From: Mucilaginibacter sp. UR6-1
GTDB taxonomy: Bacteria > Bacteroidota > Bacteroidia > Sphingobacteriales > Sphingobacteriaceae
Assembly: GCF_020880975.1 (NCBI RefSeq)
Contig: NZ_JAJIWP010000003.1
Span: 1,016,301-1,080,300, forward strand
Reading direction: 5' to 3'
DNA: 64,000 nucleotides
Shown here: positions 36,776 through 45,783 of the stretch, piece after piece
Numbering within the stretch: position 1 is the stretch's first letter
Layout of the letters: each line of letters begins with the position of its first letter
Made by a program: the position numbers and the translations under genes
Notes under the pieces: generated by a model
Seen by the model: only the letters and a program-made list of their open reading frames with translations
Databases searched by the model: none
Told to the model about the DNA's origin: nothing

Positions 36776-37648
36776 ATGAAACGCTTTTTACTCATTTGCT
36801 CTGCATTAAGCATGTTGGTTTTCTCCTGTAAAAAGGATAAAACAGCCAGTCCTGCACCCTCTGATAACAAAACGTACCCAATAACCTTCAATGTGTCGGG
36901 TTTTGGGCAAACCTACGCACCAATGGGCTTAAAGGGTAATGCGGGCAAAAAGGTAAATGCAACGGATACCATACCTGTTGAAAGTCTTACATTTTCTTTA
37001 TATACAGATTCGTTGGATACATTGATCGCTCAAAAAACATTAAAAAAATCAGACAGCGGTTTTGGTGTATTTAAAGAGAATGTACCGCCGGGTAATTATT
37101 CAGTAATATTTATGGGTCGGTCGCCTGTAGCATATGATCAAACCGGAGTAAGTTATCCATACGACAACAGAGAAGTATTTTACAAACGTATAAATGTAAC
37201 GGTTGCTTCGGCCCCGGTATCGCAAAGTGTTGAATTAGAGCGTGTGTCTGGTCAGTTGGTGCTTAATATTAATGATGCTATTCCGGCAAATACGCAAAAA
37301 ATAACTATAGATTTCAGAACATTAGCCGGTATTTTCCAAGCCGGTGAGTATCTTAATAAAACAGAAACCATATTGTTAACCGCTGCTGATGCCGGTAAAA
37401 CCAATTATCGACGCACGATCAACCTTTTAGCTGATAGTGTGCCTTTTACGGTAACAGTTAAGTATTATAAAGCCAATTTAACAACGCCTACCGGCACAGC
37501 GGTTATAAATGATGTAGTTTGTAAACCTAATGTGCGTACCATATTGTCGGGTAATTTATTTACAAATGATCCGCCGGACGGAGGTGCTGAGAACTTTACC
37601 ATTACAATTGACCCAAGCTGGAATACCCCTGTTACAACTGAATTTTAA
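36776..37648 (+). CDS. tandem lipoprotein A2 (fimbrillin/Mfa2-like)
   Basis: A 290-residue lipoprotein: lipobox FSC-KKDK near residue 18, YPITFNVSGFGQTYAP, NVPPGNYSVIFMG, FYKRINVTV, VSGQLVLNINDAIPANTQKI, DAGKTNYRRTINLL and VVCKPNVRTILSGNLF. It shares with A1 the DAGKTNYR and VxCKxNxRTILSGNLF blocks, which the B proteins lack. Gap of 23 nt after B1. Confidence 0.75.
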   Translation: MKRFLLICSALSMLVFSCKKDKTASPAPSDNKTYPITFNVSGFGQTYAPMGLKGNAGKKVNATDTIPVESLTFSLYTDSLDTLIAQKTLKKSDSGFGVFKENVPPGNYSVIFMGRSPVAYDQTGVSYPYDNREVFYKRINVTVASAPVSQSVELERVSGQLVLNINDAIPANTQKITIDFRTLAGIFQAGEYLNKTETILLTAADAGKTNYRRTINLLADSVPFTVTVKYYKANLTTPTGTAVINDVVCKPNVRTILSGNLFTNDPPDGGAENFTITIDPSWNTPVTTEF

Positions 37649-37658
37649 AAAAGCTATC

Positions 37659-38597
37659 ATGAAAAGCAAAGTATTGATATTTATTTTGATAGGGATTGCC
37701 GCGCTATCATGCAAAAAGGATAAAACAAGTAATCAGCCTGTTGATGATGGAAAATTGTACCCGGTGAATTTCACTGTGAATGGTTTTATCCAGCAACATG
37801 AACCTATTACTAACTCCAGCGGAAAGAAATTAACGGCTGATACGCCATTGAAGGCATTGGCTCAGCGCATTTATTATCGTGTATATAAACCTGATGGTAC
37901 GCTGGTTAAATCACGCAGAAATACTAACTACACGCTTGCTGATTTTAACAAATTTAAAGATAGCCTTACGGTAGGCAATTATATCGCAGTTTTTTTAGCT
38001 TATGATAAAAGCCATGGTGGATATAGTGTTGGAGGCAACGGGCCTGATGATCTTTTTACATTTACTGCAAGGGAAACAACCCCGATGGAAGCGCTTATCT
38101 TTTATAAAAAGATAAGTTTTACAGTTACATCATCAGGCAGTAATTCATCAACAATTGCGTTAGAGCGTGTTAACGCGGGTTTACAGTTAAAAATTACCGA
38201 TGCTGTACCTGCTGGTGTTACATATATTGCAGCTTCATATCAGGATTATAATGGCTTTCAGGTATTTAATAATAAACCAATACCTAATTGGGATCCTAAT
38301 GACGAGCACTTTTGGGGATCAATTGATCATGGCATGTCTACCGCCGCAACACCCGGGCAAACCAATACCACATCCGCGGTATGGCCTTATATTTTAAATA
38401 CAGTTACGCCTATTACAGTTACTATCAGGGCAAACGGTTTTCAAAAAACGGTATACAATGTAATGTTCTATCGTAATACAACCACTATACTTACCGGTAA
38501 GTTATTTACTAACGAACCGTCAGGTGCAGGTAATGCAGGATTTCAAACCACTTTTAAAACGGCGTTTGATACTGACAGCATAATTAAAAACTTTTAA
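37659..38597 (+). CDS. tandem lipoprotein B2 (fimbrillin/Mfa2-like)
   Basis: A 312-residue lipoprotein: lipobox ALSC-KKDK, LYPVNFTVNGFIQQHEP, LTVGNYIAVFLAYDK, FYKKISFTV, ALERVNAGLQLKITDAVPAGVTYI and the B-type end YNVMFYRNTTTILTGKLF, GNAGFQTTFKTAF. The start at 37659 (MKSKVLIFIL) gives a proper lipoprotein signal 10 nt after the A2 stop; a longer frame starting at 37530 overlaps A2 and is rejected. The operon ends at a 20-bp hairpin. Confidence 0.75.
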   Translation: MKSKVLIFILIGIAALSCKKDKTSNQPVDDGKLYPVNFTVNGFIQQHEPITNSSGKKLTADTPLKALAQRIYYRVYKPDGTLVKSRRNTNYTLADFNKFKDSLTVGNYIAVFLAYDKSHGGYSVGGNGPDDLFTFTARETTPMEALIFYKKISFTVTSSGSNSSTIALERVNAGLQLKITDAVPAGVTYIAASYQDYNGFQVFNNKPIPNWDPNDEHFWGSIDHGMSTAATPGQTNTTSAVWPYILNTVTPITVTIRANGFQKTVYNVMFYRNTTTILTGKLFTNEPSGAGNAGFQTTFKTAFDTDSIIKNF

Positions 38598-38609
38598 ACT
38601 CAAAGATCA

Positions 38610-38653
38610 ATAAACAACAAAAGCGATAGGCAACTATCGCTTTTGTTGTTTAT
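38610..38653. terminator. bidirectional terminator
   Basis: A 20-bp perfect stem (centre AAGCGATAG / CTATCGCTT) with a 4-nt loop lies between the convergent lipoprotein operon and dnaB. Confidence 0.9.
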
Positions 38654-38667
38654 AATAATTTTTCAGC

Positions 38668-40230
38668 TTAAAATGGTGCTTCGTCGTCCATGTCATCCAT
38701 ACGGGATGGACGTATGATGAAGTTGCTTGGGTTAGGGTTATCAAAACCCGGTGATGGGGTCAAGCCTGCAAAGGCGTTATTGGCAGGCATGCCAAAATCG
38801 CTGCCTTGCTCAAGATCTTCAAACTTAACGTATTTACCCACAAAACGCAGGCGTACACGGCCGGTTTCACCATTACGGTGTTTGGCTATAATTACTTCAC
38901 CAACGCCCTGTGTTGGGTTATTGTCCTCATCTACATCAAGACCATAGTATTCCGGGCGATAAAGAAACAATACCATATCCGCGTCCTGCTCAATTGAACC
39001 AGACTCACGTAAGTCAGACAGCATTGGCCTTTTTGAACCACCCGGCCGGCTCTCAACCGCACGGCTCAACTGCGATAATGCGATAACAGGCACGTTCAAC
39101 TCCTTAGCTACTGATTTAAGCGCACGGGATATACTACCGATCTCCTGCTCACGGTTACCGCCCTTGCCATCATTTTTACCGTGCATCAGTTGCAGGTAGT
39201 CAATAATAATAAGCTGTATATCATGCTGGGCTTTTAAACGGCGGCATTTGGCTCTAAATTCAAATATATTAAGGGCTGGGGTATCGTCAATAATAAGGGT
39301 GGCTTGCTCCAGTTTACGTACCTTGCTGTGTATCTGTTCCCACTCCCATGGTTCCAGGTTGCCTTTACGTATCTTTTCCTGTTCAATTTGTGCCTCGCCG
39401 GATATTAAACGGTTAACCAACTGAACAGACGACATCTCCAGCGAGAAAACAGCTACGGGCTTATCAAAATCAACGGCGGCATTACGGGCGCAGCTTAATA
39501 CAAAGGCCGTTTTACCCATCGCCGGACGAGCCGCGATAATAACCAGATCCGATTTTTGCCAGCCCGAGGTCATACGGTCAAGCTCGGTAAAGCCCGATGC
39601 AACACCGGTAAGCCCATCGGTTTTATCTTTCAGGGCCTCAATATCGCGCAGGGCCTCGTGCATCAGGTCGTCCATTTTGCGCGAGTCGCGGCGCAGGTTG
39701 TTCTGGGCAATATCAAACAGGTTTTTCTCGGCCTTATCTAACAGGTCCAGTACGTCGGTGGTATCTTCATAAGCGCTGTTGATCACATCTGTTGATATAC
39801 GGATCAGCTCGCGCTGAATGAATTTTTGGATGATGATACGCGCGTGGTATTCAATATTGGCCGCGGATGCCACACGATTGGTAAGCTCGGTAATGTAATA
39901 GGCGCCGCCTATCATTTCAAGTTCTCCTTGCGAACGCAGGTGCGCCGTTACGGTCAGGATATCCACCGGTGATGTTTTTTCAAACAAAATGCGGATGGCC
40001 TGAAATATTTTCTGGTGACTGTCTTTGTAAAAAACCTCCGGTTTCAATATATCGATCACTGATGACAACGCATCCTTTTCGAGCATCAGCGCGCCTAAAA
40101 CCGCCTCTTCAAGATCAATGGCTTGAGGTGGTAGTTTACCCAGTCCGCTGTAAGTATTTCCGGCAGTGAACCTGCTGCGGCGTTCGTTGGTATTAGGCTT
40201 ATTATACTGATTGTCGTTATCGGGGATCAT
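38668..40230 (-). CDS. dnaB: replicative DNA helicase
   Basis: The hexameric helicase of the replication fork. 520 residues: N-terminal helical domain (LPPQAIDLEEAVLGALMLEKDA, residues about 33-135), linker, and RecA-like motor with Walker A AARPAMGKTAF near 235, VAVFSLEMS, and IDYLQLM as Walker B. DLRESGSIEQDADMVLFLYRPEYY is typical of the family. The C-terminal tail of about 60 residues is Pro/Asn-rich. No intein is seen. Confidence 0.98.
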   Translation of the reverse strand: MIPDNDNQYNKPNTNERRSRFTAGNTYSGLGKLPPQAIDLEEAVLGALMLEKDALSSVIDILKPEVFYKDSHQKIFQAIRILFEKTSPVDILTVTAHLRSQGELEMIGGAYYITELTNRVASAANIEYHARIIIQKFIQRELIRISTDVINSAYEDTTDVLDLLDKAEKNLFDIAQNNLRRDSRKMDDLMHEALRDIEALKDKTDGLTGVASGFTELDRMTSGWQKSDLVIIAARPAMGKTAFVLSCARNAAVDFDKPVAVFSLEMSSVQLVNRLISGEAQIEQEKIRKGNLEPWEWEQIHSKVRKLEQATLIIDDTPALNIFEFRAKCRRLKAQHDIQLIIIDYLQLMHGKNDGKGGNREQEIGSISRALKSVAKELNVPVIALSQLSRAVESRPGGSKRPMLSDLRESGSIEQDADMVLFLYRPEYYGLDVDEDNNPTQGVGEVIIAKHRNGETGRVRLRFVGKYVKFEDLEQGSDFGMPANNAFAGLTPSPGFDNPNPSNFIIRPSRMDDMDDEAPF

Positions 40231-40236
40231 AGCCTA

Positions 40237-40244
40237 CAAAAATA
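40237..40244 (-). promoter_or_regulatory. candidate -7 box for dnaB (TATTTTTG on the minus strand)
   Basis: Perfect TAnnTTTG ending 6 nt before the dnaB ATG. Confidence 0.45.
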
Positions 40245-40477
40245 TACAAAAACTTATCGCATTAGCTAACATTATGCTGGAAATTGCAAAACCATACGTT
40301 GAAAAAAAATGGTTTAGCAAGGTATTATAACTAACACGCTATGTTAATAACGTGTTAGTTGTTGGTTTATGTTATTGTATATCAATAGTGTTGATAACTA
40401 TTTGGCATTGTTAATTTAGATGTGCTATACCCAAAGCACACTTCGGTTCAATAAGTGCATAATCAAATTAATATAGC

Positions 40478-40485
40478 TATTTTTG
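40478..40485 (+). promoter_or_regulatory. candidate -7 box for rlmB (TATTTTTG)
   Basis: Perfect TAnnTTTG 17 nt before the rlmB ATG in the 272-bp spacer divergent from dnaB. Confidence 0.45.
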
Positions 40486-40502
40486 ACCTTTAAATTTTTA
40501 CT

Positions 40503-41264
40503 ATGGCGTTTAATTCAAAACCTGTTCGAGAGAGTAACCAGATGGTGTTTGGCATACGTGCCGTAATTGAGGCGATACGTGCAGGTAAGGAGATAGAATC
40601 CATATATATTCAACGCGGCATTAGTGGCGGGCTGATGAGCGAGCTTAAAGGTTTGCTTAATGAGTACCAACTTACCGCGCAACAAGTACCGGTTGAAAAG
40701 CTTAACAGGCTTACACCCAAAAACCACCAGGGCGCGGTGGCTTTTATATCGCCTATTGTTTATCAGAAGATAGAGGACATTATTCCCGCAATATTTGAAA
40801 GGGGAGAGGTGCCGCTGATACTGGTGCTTGATAGTATTACTGATGTGCGTAATATGGGCGCTATTGCCCGCACGGCAGAATGCGCAGGTGTACACGCTAT
40901 TGTTGTACCCGCCAAAGGGTCGGCGCAAATAAATCCTGATGCCATTAAAACCTCGGCAGGCGCGCTGTATAAAATACCGGTTTGCCGCCATACCAACCTT
41001 TTACAAACGGTAAGGTTTATCCAGGAGTCGGGTCTGCAACTGGTTTGCTGTACCGAAAAAACAAACGAATATCTGTACAAGCCTGATTACACCGCGCCAA
41101 CGGCCATCATCATGGGGTCAGAGGAGGACGGTATCCGTAACGAGATCATCCGCATATCCGATCATCTGGCCAAAATACCCATGTTCGGCGAAATAGAATC
41201 GCTCAATGTAAGTGTGTCCACTGGGATAATTATTTATGAGGCGGTGAGGCAACGAAATGTTTAG
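40503..41264 (+). CDS. rlmB: 23S rRNA 2'-O-ribose methyltransferase (RlmB/TrmH type)
   Basis: A SpoU-family methyltransferase with a knotted SAM-binding fold. An N-terminal substrate-binding domain is at about 12-80 (QMVFGIRAVIEAIRAGKEIESIYIQRG). The catalytic domain has SPU motif 1 LDSITDVRNMGAIARTAECAG, and motifs 2 and 3 IIMGSEEDGIRNEII and IPMFGEIESLNVSVSTGIIIYEA. 253 residues. The assignment to G2251 of 23S rRNA is by family resemblance; related TrmH enzymes act on tRNA. The stop abuts a GC-rich repeat. Confidence 0.93.
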   Translation: MAFNSKPVRESNQMVFGIRAVIEAIRAGKEIESIYIQRGISGGLMSELKGLLNEYQLTAQQVPVEKLNRLTPKNHQGAVAFISPIVYQKIEDIIPAIFERGEVPLILVLDSITDVRNMGAIARTAECAGVHAIVVPAKGSAQINPDAIKTSAGALYKIPVCRHTNLLQTVRFIQESGLQLVCCTEKTNEYLYKPDYTAPTAIIMGSEEDGIRNEIIRISDHLAKIPMFGEIESLNVSVSTGIIIYEAVRQRNV

Positions 41265-41286
41265 CCCCCTAATCCCCTAAAGGGGG
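41264..41286. repeat. short GC-rich dispersed repeat, copy 3
   Basis: G-C5-TAAT-C4-TAAA-G5, beginning on the last base of the rlmB stop codon. Confidence 0.7.
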
Positions 41287-41306
41287 AATTGTATTTTACG
41301 CAGTGA

Positions 41307-41352
41307 AAAAAAGTAAAGGCCGGTTGTATATACAACCGGCCTTTACTTTTTT
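41307..41352. terminator. bidirectional terminator
   Basis: A near-perfect palindrome of about 22-bp arms (GTAAAGGCCGGTTGTA centre, flanked by A6 and T6) lies between the convergent rlmB and manC genes. Confidence 0.92.
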
Positions 41353-41360
41353 ACTAAAAC

Positions 41361-41379
41361 TCCCCTTCAGGGCTGGGGG
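41361..41379. repeat. short GC-rich dispersed repeat, copy 4
   Basis: T-C4-TTCAGGGCT-G5, ending one base outside the manC stop codon. With copy 3 it brackets the terminator hairpin. Confidence 0.65.
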
Positions 41380-41380
41380 C

Positions 41381-42466
41381 TTAAATATATTTTGTTCCGA
41401 ATTTCTGTTTAACATCGGCAACAACCTGTTTAACGTTTTGCTCCTGGTCGCGCGGGCATATCAGCAGGGTGTTGTTTGATTCAACAACGATATAGTCATG
41501 CAGGCCTTGCAGTATCACCAGTTTTTCATCAGGTACGTTAACCATACAGTTTGATGAATCGTACATAATCACCTTCTCGGCCGGGATAACGGCGTTGCCT
41601 ACGTAATCCTTGTCGGCAAGGTCATATATTGATGCCCATGTACCCAGGTCAGACCACCCGAACTCAGATGGCAGCACATACACGTTTTCAGCCTTTTCCA
41701 TAATGCCATAATCTATGGATATGTTGGTACAGCGCTGATAGGCGGTGCCCACATATCTGCGCTCATCATCGGTGTTGTAAACCGAGCGTGCATCGGCAAA
41801 TATTTCATACATATCAGGCAGGTAGCTACCAAATGCCTTTACAATAGCCTTAGCCGACCATACAAAGATGCCCGCGTTCCACAAAAAATCACCGCTTTGC
41901 AAAAAGGTACGGGCAAGTTCAAGGTTTGGCTTCTCGGTAAATGTTTTTACCTTATGGAATTCATTGTCAATTACGTTATCGGTAAATTGAATATATCCGT
42001 AACCCGTATCAGGCCTTGATGGTTTGATGCCCAGGGTAACGAGGCATTGGTGGGCTGCCGCGGTTTCAAGCGATTTTTCAATGGCGCTTATAAAAGCGGC
42101 TTCGTCAAGTATAAGGTGATCTGAGGGCGCTACCACAATGGCAGCGTCAGGGTTCATGCTCTCAATTTTAAAACAGCCGTAAGCAACGCATGGCGCGGTA
42201 TTACGCATTACAGGTTCAGTGAGTATCTGGTTGTCGCCCATGTCCGGCAATTGCTCTTTTACAAGCTCGGCGTAGTTTTCATTAGTAACAACGTAAATAT
42301 TCTCCTTAGGGCATACTTTTAAAAAACGATCGTAGGTGTTTTGTATAAGTGTTTTACCGGTACCTAATATGTCAATAAATTGTTTAGGGTGAGCTGTTCT
42401 GCTTATCGGCCAAAAGCGGCTTCCGATACCGCCGGCCATTATAATGGCATAGTAGTTACTGTTCAT
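41381..42466 (-). CDS. manC: mannose-1-phosphate guanylyltransferase
   Basis: Makes GDP-mannose from GTP and mannose-1-phosphate for polysaccharide and glycan synthesis. 361 residues: nucleotidyltransferase loop IIMAGGIGSRFWPISR at 7-22, PKQF and VVAPSDH (near 110), FTEKPNLE (near 170), and WNAGIFVWSA. No C-terminal phosphomannose isomerase domain is fused. The ATG at 42466 (MNSNYYAIIMAGG) is preferred to an upstream ATG at 42517, which adds 17 hydrophobic and aromatic residues not seen in the family. Confidence 0.94.
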   Translation of the reverse strand: MNSNYYAIIMAGGIGSRFWPISRTAHPKQFIDILGTGKTLIQNTYDRFLKVCPKENIYVVTNENYAELVKEQLPDMGDNQILTEPVMRNTAPCVAYGCFKIESMNPDAAIVVAPSDHLILDEAAFISAIEKSLETAAAHQCLVTLGIKPSRPDTGYGYIQFTDNVIDNEFHKVKTFTEKPNLELARTFLQSGDFLWNAGIFVWSAKAIVKAFGSYLPDMYEIFADARSVYNTDDERRYVGTAYQRCTNISIDYGIMEKAENVYVLPSEFGWSDLGTWASIYDLADKDYVGNAVIPAEKVIMYDSSNCMVNVPDEKLVILQGLHDYIVVESNNTLLICPRDQEQNVKQVVADVKQKFGTKYI

Positions 42467-42693
42467 TGAAAAGGTTGAAAAATAGTTAAATGTGACGTGC
42501 TGCGTAAAATTGAACAATTATTTGATAAATCAACGTTAAATATTCAAAAAACGGCACCGGTTTAAAAATGCCGTAATTAACCAAATTGTTTTTAATAATT
42601 AAATCATTTTTGTATAAAATTTTGGTTTACAGCTAATGTTTTTATAAAATAATTTGTTATTTTGAACTTTTATTTTCAAGCACTCAACAAATA

Positions 42694-44889
42694 ATGATAG
42701 AGACTAAGAAGTCGCTTTTTGATAATCTTCAAAATTTCTTTGGATTCGATAATTTTAAGGGCGACCAGGAGGCAATTATTACCAATATATTAGCCGGGAG
42801 GGATACGTTTGTTATTATGCCAACAGGTGGCGGTAAATCAATGTGTTACCAGTTGCCTGCACTTATGAGCGATGGTACCGCTATCGTTATTTCACCGTTA
42901 ATTGCACTGATGAAAAACCAGGTCGATCAGCTTAGGGCTTTCGGTGGATCAGACAGCATTGCGCACTTTTTAAATTCATCACTTACCAAGGCCGATATCG
43001 CCAGGGTAAAAGAGGATGTCCTGGGTGGTAAAACCAAGCTTTTGTACGTTGCGCCCGAATCATTGACCAAGCAAGAAAATATCGACTTTTTACGCCTCAA
43101 CCATGTATCATTCGTAGCGGTTGACGAGGCGCACTGTATATCAGAGTGGGGGCATGATTTTCGCCCGGAGTACCGTAAGATCAGGCAGGTGATCAGTAAT
43201 ATTGGCGAGAATATCCCTATCATAGCGCTTACCGCTACGGCTACGCCAAAGGTGCAGCACGATATTCAGAAAAACCTGCAGATGAATAATGCTACGGTTT
43301 ATAAATCATCATTTAACCGTACCAACCTTTTTTATGAGGTTCGCGCAAAGCGAAACGTAATTAAGGAGATTGTAAAATTTGTTAAGCAAAATGCCGGTAA
43401 ATCGGGTATTATATATTGCCTTAGCCGTAAAAAGGTGGAGGAAGTTGCCGAGGTGCTTAACCTGAACGGCATACGCGCCCTGCCTTACCATGCCGGGCTT
43501 GATGCCAAGGTACGTGCCGATACGCAGGATAAATTCCTGATGGAGGACGTAGAGGTTATAGTAGCTACCATAGCCTTTGGTATGGGTATTGATAAACCCG
43601 ACGTTCGTTACGTAATACACCACGATGTGCCTAAGAGCATGGAAGGTTACTACCAGGAAACCGGTCGTGCCGGTCGTGATGGGGGCGAGGGTGTATGTGT
43701 ATCGTTCTATTCGCAAAAGGATATTGACAAGCTTCAGAAATTCATGAAGGATAAGCCGGTATCTGAACGCGAAATTGGTACGCAGATACTGAAAGAGGTG
43801 ATAGACTATGCCGAATCGTCAGTTTGCCGCCGTAAGCAGATACTGCATTACTTTGGCGAAAGTTTTGACGAAAGCAACTGCAGCAGCATGTGCGACAATT
43901 GCTGCGCGCCAAAAACATTTTTTGATGCCGAGGCCCACTTGCATAAAGCGCTCAGCCTTATCAAACACCTGGGTGAAAAATTTGACGATCGTTATATTAT
44001 CGATATACTGATTGGTGCCGATAACCCGCAGATACGCAATTACGGGCATGATATACTGCCATACTTTAATTCAGGTAAAGAGGATGGCGAAAATCTTTGG
44101 AACTCGGTATTAAGGCAGGCTTTGCTGGATGATTTCCTGTCAAAGGATATTGACCAGTACGGTTTACTACGTGTTACCGAAAAGGGGGCAGGCTTTATTG
44201 ATAACCCTTACAGCATCAGGTTCCTGATCAACAGGGTGATCGAGGCTGCCGATGATGACGACAACGAGGATGGCCCTAAACAGGGCGGCGGCGCGTTAGA
44301 TACGCAGTTATTGCAAATGCTTAAAGATCTGCGTAAAAAGATAGCCAAGCAAAAAAACCTGCCGCCGTTCGTAGTATTCCAGGATCCATCGCTTGAGGAA
44401 ATGTGTACGCATTACCCGGTATCAATTGATGAATTGAAGCAAATATCGGGCGTAGGTGCAGGTAAGGCCATGAAGTTTGGCGCGCCGGTTATCGAACTCA
44501 TAAAAAAATACGTGGAGGATAATGATATTGACCGCCCGGTTGATATGGTGATCAAAAGCGCGGCTAATAAATCAGCGCTCAAGGTATACATTATCCAGAA
44601 TATCGACAGGCACCTTAACCTCGAAGATATAGCTGCATCCAAAGGGTTGACTTATGAAGAGATATTGCGTGAGGTGGAATCAATAGTTAACTCGGGCACT
44701 AAATTAAACCTCGATTATTATATTGACGAGGTGATGGACGAGGATAAGCAGGATGAGGTATTCGATTACTTTAAAACCGCAGAGGTTGACTCCATTGATA
44801 ATGCCCTGGCCGAATTAGGCGGCGATGATTATACTTATGAAGAAATACAGTTGATGCGCATCAAGTTCATGTCTGAGCTGGGTAACTAA
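42694..44889 (+). CDS. recQ: RecQ-family ATP-dependent DNA helicase
   Basis: A 731-residue 3'-5' DNA helicase for recombination and fork repair. Walker [15 protein letters not shown] (about 46-59), DEAH box [25 protein letters not shown], and motif [13 protein letters not shown] zinc-binding RQC region has Cys in [19 protein letters not shown]. An HRDC domain (about 525-605) and a C-terminal helix-turn-helix-like extension of about 110 residues follow, a layout common to Bacteroidota RecQ. The promoter region is AT-rich. Confidence 0.96.
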   Translation: MIETKKSLFDNLQNFFGFDNFKGDQEAIITNILAGRDTFVIMPTGGGKSMCYQLPALMSDGTAIVISPLIALMKNQVDQLRAFGGSDSIAHFLNSSLTKADIARVKEDVLGGKTKLLYVAPESLTKQENIDFLRLNHVSFVAVDEAHCISEWGHDFRPEYRKIRQVISNIGENIPIIALTATATPKVQHDIQKNLQMNNATVYKSSFNRTNLFYEVRAKRNVIKEIVKFVKQNAGKSGIIYCLSRKKVEEVAEVLNLNGIRALPYHAGLDAKVRADTQDKFLMEDVEVIVATIAFGMGIDKPDVRYVIHHDVPKSMEGYYQETGRAGRDGGEGVCVSFYSQKDIDKLQKFMKDKPVSEREIGTQILKEVIDYAESSVCRRKQILHYFGESFDESNCSSMCDNCCAPKTFFDAEAHLHKALSLIKHLGEKFDDRYIIDILIGADNPQIRNYGHDILPYFNSGKEDGENLWNSVLRQALLDDFLSKDIDQYGLLRVTEKGAGFIDNPYSIRFLINRVIEAADDDDNEDGPKQGGGALDTQLLQMLKDLRKKIAKQKNLPPFVVFQDPSLEEMCTHYPVSIDELKQISGVGAGKAMKFGAPVIELIKKYVEDNDIDRPVDMVIKSAANKSALKVYIIQNIDRHLNLEDIAASKGLTYEEILREVESIVNSGTKLNLDYYIDEVMDEDKQDEVFDYFKTAEVDSIDNALAELGGDDYTYEEIQLMRIKFMSELGN

Positions 44890-45049
44890 GCATATAAACA
44901 TTAAAAAATATAGCTGGGCGGTGAATTTTTCATCGCCTTTTTTGTTGATGCAGGTTGTAATAAGCTATTCGTCGGCACATTGCGTCTGTTCATCTATACT
45001 CGCTATAATACATCATTCAACTCCATTACATTTGATGAAAATTAACAAC

Positions 45050-45208
45050 ATGAGCGGTATAGGAACGCCCGAACTCATATTGATAGTTGTGGTGGTAATG
45101 CTGCTGTTTGGCGGCAAAAAACTACCGGAACTAATGAAGGGCCTGGGGCGAGGGATTAAAGAGTTTAACGATGCCAAAAATAGTGCAAGTGGCCCGTTAA
45201 AAGAGTGA
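45050..45208 (+). CDS. tatA: Sec-independent translocase subunit TatA
   Basis: A 52-residue TatA-type protein: [39 protein letters not shown] shows one membrane helix (about 8-21), the FGGKKLP hinge and a short amphipathic helix. It forms the pore part of the twin-arginine pathway. The start at 45050 was chosen as closest to the conserved GTPELI; an ATG at 45035 is also possible. TatC is not adjacent. The tail is only about 12 residues, very short even for TatA. Confidence 0.88.
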   Translation: MSGIGTPELILIVVVVMLLFGGKKLPELMKGLGRGIKEFNDAKNSASGPLKE

Positions 45209-45213
45209 TGGTG

Positions 45214-45244
45214 ACGCATGGTCGCAAGGCCATGCGTTTTTTTA
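45214..45244 (+). terminator. intrinsic terminator after tatA
   Basis: Stem ACGCATGG / CCATGCGT with 8-nt loop, followed by a run of seven T. The run overlaps the stop end of the convergent thioesterase gene. Confidence 0.85.
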
Positions 45245-45658
45245 TGCCTTAAAGCGGGTATAATGCTCAATTACATCTGCCGGAATTTGTACGCCGCGGT
45301 TTGTATCCAGATCGATCAGTACAAAATCAAACCAGCCGTCGCAGCTTACTTTGCCGTTAGCCTTGTTCAGTATAGTGAATTTAACGCGGCAGCTTTTGCT
45401 GCTTATATCTTCAATACCGGTGCGCACTAAAAAGGTATCGCCCATTTTTAGGGCTCGTTTATAATTTATGTGCACGGTTTGTACCAGCCAGCCCAGGCCG
45501 CGTTCCATAAAAGCTTCCATACTCATGCCATAGTTTACGTCCATCTGGTCATATCGGGCAGCTAATACATAATCAAAGTACTTGCTGTTGTGTACATGTT
45601 TGTACATGTCAATATCATCGGGCCTAACCCTTAATTCTGTTTCAAAAATTTTATACAT
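45242..45658 (-). CDS. acyl-CoA thioesterase, hotdog fold
   Basis: A 138-residue single hotdog domain. The catalytic Asp/helix motif is RVRPDDIDMYKHVHNSKYFDYVLAARYD (residues 9-36), as in 4-hydroxybenzoyl-CoA-thioesterase-like/YbgC enzymes. FDFVLID near the C-terminus is also typical. It hydrolyses acyl-CoA or acyl-ACP thioesters; the acyl group is unknown. A second hotdog thioesterase of the same broad family is at 51936-52343. Confidence 0.9.
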   Translation of the reverse strand: MYKIFETELRVRPDDIDMYKHVHNSKYFDYVLAARYDQMDVNYGMSMEAFMERGLGWLVQTVHINYKRALKMGDTFLVRTGIEDISSKSCRVKFTILNKANGKVSCDGWFDFVLIDLDTNRGVQIPADVIEHYTRFKA

Positions 45659-45783
45659 CTTATATTATAAATTGTATCAGCCATTATTAATGAGCCTTGT
45701 AACTATTTTATCAATAATTGATAAAACGTTTTAGGATTATTTATATTTATCGCGGATTAATACTTAACCATTACCAATTAAAC

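Noticed and set aside
37530..37658. N-terminal extension of the fourth lipoprotein
   Set aside because: It would overlap the third lipoprotein gene by over 100 nt and hide the lipoprotein signal; the ATG at 37659 is the better start.
38668..40230. Intein or split in dnaB
   Set aside because: The motor domain is continuous from Walker A to the C-terminus and of normal length.
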